In this document: positions 58,179 through 64,000 of the stretch, piece after piece
Layout: every line of letters starts with the position of its first letter
How positions within the stretch are numbered: the first letter of the stretch is position 1
Source of the DNA: Tigriopus japonicus
Lineage: Eukaryota; Arthropoda; Copepoda; Harpacticoida; Harpacticidae
Length of the DNA stretch: 64,000 nt
Assembly (NCBI GenBank): GCA_010645155.1
Contig: CM021321.1
Location: 9,945,154-10,009,153, forward strand
Reading direction: 5' to 3'
The notes under the pieces: model-generated
Databases searched by the model: none
What the model was told of the DNA's origin: nothing
The model's input: the letters and a program-made list of their open reading frames with translations, nothing else
Program-made: the position numbers and the translations under genes

Positions 58179-60505
58179 GTTCAGATGAATAAAATCCTCA
58201 AAATTAACCGCTTCACTTCAGAAGGGATGACAAGGGTGCGGGATTTTCGTTTCATGTTTAGTTACTATCAATTTCAGAATGAGTTCGTGAAGCGAGAAAC
58301 ATTTCCTGTGGATCAGCTATTATAACCAATGAACCAACGCCGACGACTCAGTCAGATGTTGGGCCAGAAACCAACCATCAAGCAGGTACGAACACCAGAG
58401 TACGATGCTCAAAATCCAAGTGATGTGGCGTTAAGCAGCCAGGCTCCATCAAGGAAGAATTCCTTTTGAAGCTAGAAAGAGGGAAAAAATCCAATTTCAT
58501 TACCGTGTAATTAACATTTCCTAGATTCTTGCGCGCAATCCAAACCTGACTATTATGTTTGGAGTTGTTGTCCTCAGTCAGTTCGTCCATTCAATATGAC
58601 GTGAAATTAATTCACCGTTCCGAGGTCTTACGTTATAAGAAATGCGTAATTTAGCATATGATCCTTCTACTGGCAGTTGTTCAGATTCTAGGCAGCCCAT
58701 TTGGTGTCTGTCAAAGCAGCAGAGGAGAAATTTGTTTGACGATAGAAATTCACTCGAGAGGATTAGTTTTGAGTGGGCCGCTCGCTTATCAGCTCTCGAT
58801 ATCAGAAAGTTGGCTCAATAATTGATTCTAATTCATCAGGAGATTCTCCATGGCAAATCACTCCCGAAATCCTTGTCAGTTTCACATCCATCTTCTTCAA
58901 ATTGGAGCTCTTCCAGGTTTTGAGATGTCGAGGTTTTCGAGTTTCCCAATTTTCTCATGTAAGCAAAACAATTTGGGCTTGAACAAAAAATTCTATGGAT
59001 TTGGGGGGCGACGAGAAAATTAGAGATCTGTTTGAAATGAAATTGAAATCGTCATCCTTTGGAAAGAAAAGAGGCCTCCTACAAGAATAATTGCAAAAAA
59101 TGGCATCAGTTTTTTTTCTTCATTTGAATGCTTACTTTGCTTCATATGATGTGTAAAACTTGGATCAAGTTGCAAAATACATCCAAACTCTCAAATTGCA
59201 AATTTTAGCATGAAATGTCAAATAATTATGTACTTTAGAGGGAATATATTCAGTTTTAATCAACACCGGAAAACTGGCAGTGGTTCAAGAAGCTCATATG
59301 AAAGAAGCGTCGTCAGAACACTAGCAACGGTGGTTTAATCATGCCTCTTTAAAAAATCCAAACGTACCGCGAAGTGCAAGAGAAAAAATCAAGCAAAGAG
59401 GAAACTTTGACCAAAAAATATCCATGGAGGGGCTTGAATCCATCTTATTTTATGATCATCTTTTTTTATGATGGATCAATCTTTATTGTCATGATATAAG
59501 TAAACTGATTGCAAAATCGACTTTCATTTAAACTTGAACTTCCTGATTGATGGTGGCGACAACAACAACGGCAAACATTTGAAGCTTCCATAAAACCAAA
59601 CAACGTGACTGTGTCGACGCTTCTTTCCCATGAGCTTCTTTAGATTTGAAAGCGGTTATTTTTCCACCAGGGTCTCTAGTAGAAAGCAAACGTACTTGGA
59701 CTTTATTTGACACAACGAAAGAAAATATTTATTTTCATTACGATATGTTCAATTAAGGATAGAGATTGTACCAGTTATGGTTGAATTATTTGGGATAAAT
59801 GAAGCATGATCCATCCATAATGATGTTAATAAAAACGGGAGGTCCTTTCAGATAAAGTAAGAACAAGGCGTTTCCGATCAGGCTTGAAGCAAGGCATACG
59901 TATCGTTTCCACATATTGAGTATGGCATAAGTTAAGCGGTAAGATTAAATCAGAATCACTAAACTTCAAGTTTACGTGTGAATAAACTAGTTTTTGTTTT
60001 TGTATTATTTTTATGAACCAAATTTTTACTAAACAAAAATTTCCTACGCATCAACTAAAATTTCAAAGAAACGAGCCATATTTTAACTACAGGGTTGCCC
60101 ACAGCATTTGCAGCTGTTAGAAATCCTCCTTGGTACGAGTCTAGAAAATTTTGGAAAATAAGCAATCGCACAATAACAGTCTACCAAAAAATGAATATCA
60201 GAACAAAAAGCGTTTCAATATTCATCGCCGCTATTTCGAAAAACGCGCTTTTTTCATATGGATATACGTGGAATGACCTTTTGGGTAATAAAGCTCCTAA
60301 ATAGCAGTTTATTGTTAGAGGTGCAGTTCCACAAATCTTTATTTCATAAAAAGCAAAATTAGGGACGATTATACATTACTGGACATGGAGAAATTCCAAT
60401 TGGGAAGTGACAGAAAATGGCAGTATAGAAATATTTGTGGAAGTGAAACTTGTAAAGTGGCAGAATATGGCAGAAAGTGGCAGGGCAAGCAAAAAAATCA
60501 AAACT
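58179..60505. other. Intergenic, no gene seen
   Basis: AT-rich DNA without recognised genes. A 17 bp stretch CCCATGAGCTTCTTTAG (about 59629-59645) is shared with the left flank of the BEL element (251-267); this may be chance. Confidence 0.5.
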
Positions 60506-60765
60506 CGACCAGAAAAAACGAGATAGAACCTTCCGACCTAAAAAACGAGTTCGGAAATTTTCGACCTGAAAACGAGATCAAACTTGTTCGACTTCAAACG
60601 AGATTCTCGCCCTAAAAAAGAGAGATCGGAAATTTTCTTCCTAAAACGAGTTCGGAAATTTTCTTCCAAAAAACGAGTTCGGAAATTTTCGACCTAAAAG
60701 CGACATCAAAATTGCTCGACTTAAAAAAGCGATCGAAAATATTCGCCCTAAAAACGAGATGAAAT
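60506..60765 (+). repeat. Degenerate tandem repeat, roughly 30 bp unit
   Basis: Variants of AAAACGAGTTCGGAAATTTTC followed by GACCTAA or TTCCTAA recur about eight times with variable spacing. Some units read CGAGATCAAACTTGTTCGACTT, showing two diverged subtypes. Poor homogeneity suggests an old array. Confidence 0.8.
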
Positions 60766-61951
60766 GATTGCAAACGAAAAAAGTTGCTCAGAGGCGTCAG
60801 AATGTGGCGGTATGTGATTTCAGAAATGGCAGTGAGATACCTTAATTGGCAGTATTTCAAACGACTTTTGGCAATATCGGCCTGAAACCAACTGGTAACG
60901 CTGATTCGGCATGTTGATAGAGTGAAAACATTGTGGCTCCCACTCCTCTCCTTTCTTCCTGTTTTTTTTTTTTTTTTTTTAACTAGAGTAAGGAATCCTA
61001 TTGTTCAAATGACTTAAGGATAAGAAAAAGTCATAATTAGCTTGAAAACTTAGTTTTAGGTAAAAAATGCCCAAACAAGGCGTTTTAGGTTAAAATTTAG
61101 GTTTTTAGGGAAAACCAAAATATTCAGCTCGAGTTATTAACAACCTAGTTCCCCAAACGTTTTCAGTTTGTAACCCGATATCGGATTCAAGAAGCTTTCT
61201 GAGCTGTAAGAGTTGCACGTTGGTTCTCAAATGCAAACATTACCTTTCGTTCTTTCAAAATTTGGAAATTTTTGCCAGGATAATCCTGGATTAGAAATTT
61301 TATACTTCTTGCATTTTGAGTTTCTTGCCAAATTTATCCAAGAAAAATCTCAAATTTGTCCAATCATTGATGTTTCTTTATTGGCAAATTGTATTTTGTT
61401 GCTGAAACAAGTTGTTTGATTGTGTAAGACATTATTCCCTTAAAAATCAGTGCCATATTCCACAGAAAAAAAATTAAGCCCCATTAGAGGAAAAGGTAAG
61501 TAATCCAATGCTCTGCAACTAAATGCTCATCAAATCGAAAGATGCTCACCTCGAGGAGGGATCTGGCTTTTTAAAAGCTTTTTGTTATAATATGCTGGGA
61601 TATTTTTCCGTCAATCTAATGATATTTGACTGTAAATTGAATAATTCTTTGAATTTTTATCCAACAATCACAAAATTCAAAACCATGAACGAAATAGAGC
61701 AAATCGATGAATGATTAGGCAAAAAGTACTTTTATTGACACGTTATGTTTCAAACATGTCAGCAGGAAGATACATTGTCACTGACACATGAAAAGTACCA
61801 TTGTCCTTCATCCAACATCTTGAAATCACCTTAAATTATTTTGACCTTATTCTCGTTGACAACATCTTGTGCATCTATGTCAGTGCCAAAGATCCTTCAC
61901 GAAGACTGGTTCAGGAGTAAGGTGTCATTGATTCATTTGAGTACTCTTAAG
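60766..61951. other. Intergenic, no gene seen
   Basis: Contains a T20 run (about 60961-60980). No recognisable gene, RNA or transposon. The last eight bases (61944-61951) are the left target duplication of the following MITE. Confidence 0.55.
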
Positions 61952-62248
61952 TAGTGATGGACCGAAAGGGCTCATAACCGAAACCGAAACTGAAAGCAAC
62001 TGACTACAAAATTGTATAAATGCAAAATCTACCTTAAAAATTAAATTGCTAGTGTGCTCGATATTGGCTAGTCGCAAAGTTTGAGAAATCGGGAAACTTA
62101 AATTTCAGGTTTTTGGACGAATTTTTTTTCGATTTTGTTGTCAAACTCCATCCCTTATAGTGCATATCTGCTTTCGGTTTTGGTAGGCATAACCGAAACC
62201 GAAATTTGTGTCGTAATTTCGGCCGAAGGCGCTTTCAGTCCATCACTA
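61952..62248. mobile_element. hAT-type MITE (297 bp)
   Basis: Terminal inverted repeats TAGTGATGGACCGAAAG (left) and, complemented, TAGTGATGGACTGAAAGCGC (right), with inner inverted motifs ATAACCGAAACCGAAA and TTTCGGTTTCGGTTAT. It is flanked by CTCTTAAG (61944-61951) and CTCTTATG (62249-62256), an 8 bp duplication with one mismatch, as expected for hAT transposition. It does not code for protein. Confidence 0.88.
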
Positions 62249-62256
62249 CTCTTATG

Positions 62257-62830
62257 TCCATTAATACAGAATTACTCTGTATTTGAACGTGTCCATCAAA
62301 TAGAAGCTGATGCAACAAAGGGCCCACATATAGCACTGCTTGATTTAGAGGTGTAAATGATGTCTGTGATGTTTATGACTGTCTTCATATTCTAACGTCT
62401 AGTTTAATTTTATTCAAATATTATATAATATACAATAATTTTAATTTTAACTTTTAATTTTAGTCTAATTCTAATCTAATTTTAGTCTTCACAAAAAAAT
62501 TGATTTTTTTTTTCGTGACGATTGGCTCCATGGCCAGTTAGGTGGCACGTTTCCCCAGCAAATGTTAAGGTTGCTAATGTTACAGTCTCAAAAGAACGGC
62601 CTATCAGTCTTTTCTCAATGTCTTTCATTCCCAAAACGCTGTTTGTAGAATATGACATCATGCTCGAAGAATTGAAAGGTGATTGTGAAGATCCGCACCG
62701 TCAATGCGTGGGTGTTTCCTGGATTCCGTCACATTTCTTCTAAAACATTGACACATTAACTAAAGGTCAAATTGTTCCGAAAGTTTAGATCATCACTCAG
62801 ATCAATTTGTGGAACACACCAAGTCAGACC
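62257..62830. other. Upstream region of the ionotropic receptor gene
   Basis: Very AT-rich near 62400-62510. No TATA box or other promoter element could be fixed, and no upstream coding exon was recognised. Confidence 0.45.
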
Positions 62831-64000
62831 ATGTTGAAATTCGCCCTCATCAACTCATTCTTTTATTTACTCCAAGCTAAGGAACTTGACCGAAGGTTCA
62901 TAACTGAAACCTTGCAAAGATTCCAAAAACTTCGTCCAGCCATTCCTAAACCGTGCACGTTACTGACCAATGTGGTCTCCTATGATATCAACTTGCCCAA
63001 AATTCAGGTGGATTCAACGATGGATCATTTGGAGCCGATATCAGATCAAATTAAAGACATTGCATGGTGTCTCTTGGCCGTTTTTGACCGTAATATGACA
63101 ACATTCAACCTGACCTTTGAAGCCATGGTTTGGCTAACGGAAAAAGTTCCCGATAAGGCAATTTTAGTCCTTGGCTCCAAACCTTCAAAGAATGAATTGA
63201 GCTCTCTTGGAAGGGAAATATTTTGGGCAGAAGAAATTTCAAAGAATTTTTTTGTAAGGACTGAGTTAAAGCTTTCATATCTCAAATTGATATTTAAAAA
63301 AAAACATGTTTTCTCTTTCCAGTTGATTCACGGTTTCTGCGGTCGCAAGATTGGTAGTTTTTGGAACTACAACGTGTCCTTTTGGAACCCAAAGCTTGGA
63401 TTTGGGAAAGCTCTGAATTTTGGACAAGTTTGTCCTCCTCCAATATGGAACCAAACTCTCGAATTAGGTCTGGCTGGAATTAAACCGATGGTTATTCCTG
63501 CAGACACGAAAACAAACCGTGGCATTCGTGGAACAGATATTCGACCACTTCAGATCATGGCTGAGCGATACAACATGCAATTGAATTATGAATTTGGAGA
63601 TACCGGTTACATCACCCCCGGATACACCAATGCCACTGGATTTTTAGGAGAGGTGATTTAAGTTATTTTTAATTAGAAATTTCATCGACGATTTAATTTT
63701 CATCGATGGTTCTTCTAGCTTTTGAGAGGTGAAAAGGACATTGTTTCACCNNNNNNNNNNNNNNNNNNNNNNNNNNNNNNNNNNNNNNNNNNNNNNNNNN
63801 NNNNNNNNNNNNNNNNNNNNNNNNNNNNNNNNNGGAGACACAGGTTACATCACCCCCGGATACACCAATGCCACTGGATTTTTAGGAGAGGTGATTTAAG
63901 TTCTTTTTAATTAGAAATTTCATCAACGATTCAATTTTCATCAACGGTTCTTCTAGCTTTTGAGAGGTGAAAAGGACATTGTTTCACCTATGTCCCTAAA
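62831..64000 (+). CDS. Ionotropic receptor (iGluR-like), 5' part
   Basis: Start of a membrane receptor related to ionotropic glutamate receptors, probably of the divergent chemosensory IR type. The ATG at 62831 begins a signal peptide (MLKFALINSFFYLLQA). Coding exons: 62831-63253, 63323-63652 and from 63719, joined through introns of 69 and 66 nt (GTAAGG...TTTCCAG; GTGATT...TTCTAG), both phase 0. The 69 nt intron has no stop and would be read through if retained. After about 200 residues the S1 ligand-binding region begins: RPLQIMAERYNMQLNYEF, then GFLGELLRGEKDIVSP, matching the iGluR pattern in which a 'G.IGEL..GEAD' motif precedes the ligand pocket. The N-terminal domain is short, as in divergent IRs. 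The gene is cut by an assembly gap and the window end; ion channel and S2 parts lie beyond. Confidence 0.8.
63596..63750 (+). repeat. 155 bp duplicated around assembly gap, copy 1
   Basis: Spans the end of IR exon 2, the whole 66 nt intron and the start of exon 3. It recurs after the gap at 63834-63988 with about 7 differences, the coding ones synonymous (GATACC against GACACA). Confidence 0.9.
63751..63833. other. Assembly gap (83 N)
   Basis: Run of undetermined bases inside IR exon 3. Its odd length suggests an estimated gap, not a fixed placeholder. Confidence 0.99.
63834..63988 (+). repeat. 155 bp duplicated around assembly gap, copy 2
   Basis: Repeats 63596-63750. Only this copy continues into the next coding bases (CCTATGTCCCTA). 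Its intron is 63891-63956 and exon 3 resumes at 63957. Confidence 0.9.

Noticed and set aside
59629..59645. 17 bp shared with the BEL left flank (251-267) as a sign of a dispersed repeat
   Set aside because: Too short, with no extension of similarity on either side.

Overview
This window looks like nuclear DNA of an arthropod, probably a crustacean and possibly a copepod. The evidence is animal genes with GT/AG introns and AATAAA signals, BEL/Pao, Ty3 and non-LTR retroelements, several MITE-like insertions, a short interstitial (TTAGG)4 tract (the ancestral arthropod telomere unit), and the start of an ionotropic-receptor-like gene with 66-69 nt introns. The species assignment is inference; no rRNA or mitochondrial marker is present.

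Layout. 1-5.4 kb is a nest of elements. A 3.9 kb BEL/Pao LTR element on the minus strand (271-4170) has 244/245 bp LTRs and a 5 bp target duplication. It sits beside an older BEL pol fragment and was itself broken by a 340 bp inverted-repeat element carrying a tRNA-like segment and TTAGG repeats. 5.8-8.35 kb holds a Ty3/mag-like element with a tRNA-Ser-type primer site, a gag ORF, a protease interrupted by one stop, and an integrase core joined to it with no reverse transcriptase. 8.35-26.7 kb is mostly a gene desert with MITEs, a 19 bp and a 31 bp minisatellite, a 150 bp direct repeat and a non-LTR reverse transcriptase fragment.

26.8-53.9 kb holds the main host genes: two paralogous F-box/leucine-rich-repeat genes of the FBXL7 type, arranged tail to tail. 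The plus-strand copy runs 26.8-42.0 kb and the minus-strand copy 53.9-42.6 kb. Their stop codons are only about 580 bp apart. Both have phase-1 introns at equivalent places and a final exon of exactly 536 nt. That last exon is about 83% identical in protein, whereas the N-terminal parts are almost unrelated apart from the F-box and a short GYHT motif. As F-box proteins they are expected to be substrate receptors of SCF (Skp1-Cul1) ubiquitin ligases.

54-62 kb is intergenic DNA with a foldback MITE related to one at 14 kb, a degenerate tandem repeat, and a hAT-type MITE with a near-perfect 8 bp target duplication. From 62.8 kb to the end is the 5' part of an ionotropic receptor gene with a signal peptide and the start of the S1 ligand-binding region. 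It is interrupted by an 83 bp assembly gap whose two flanks repeat the same 155 bp with about 4-5% divergence, probably two haplotypes placed in series.
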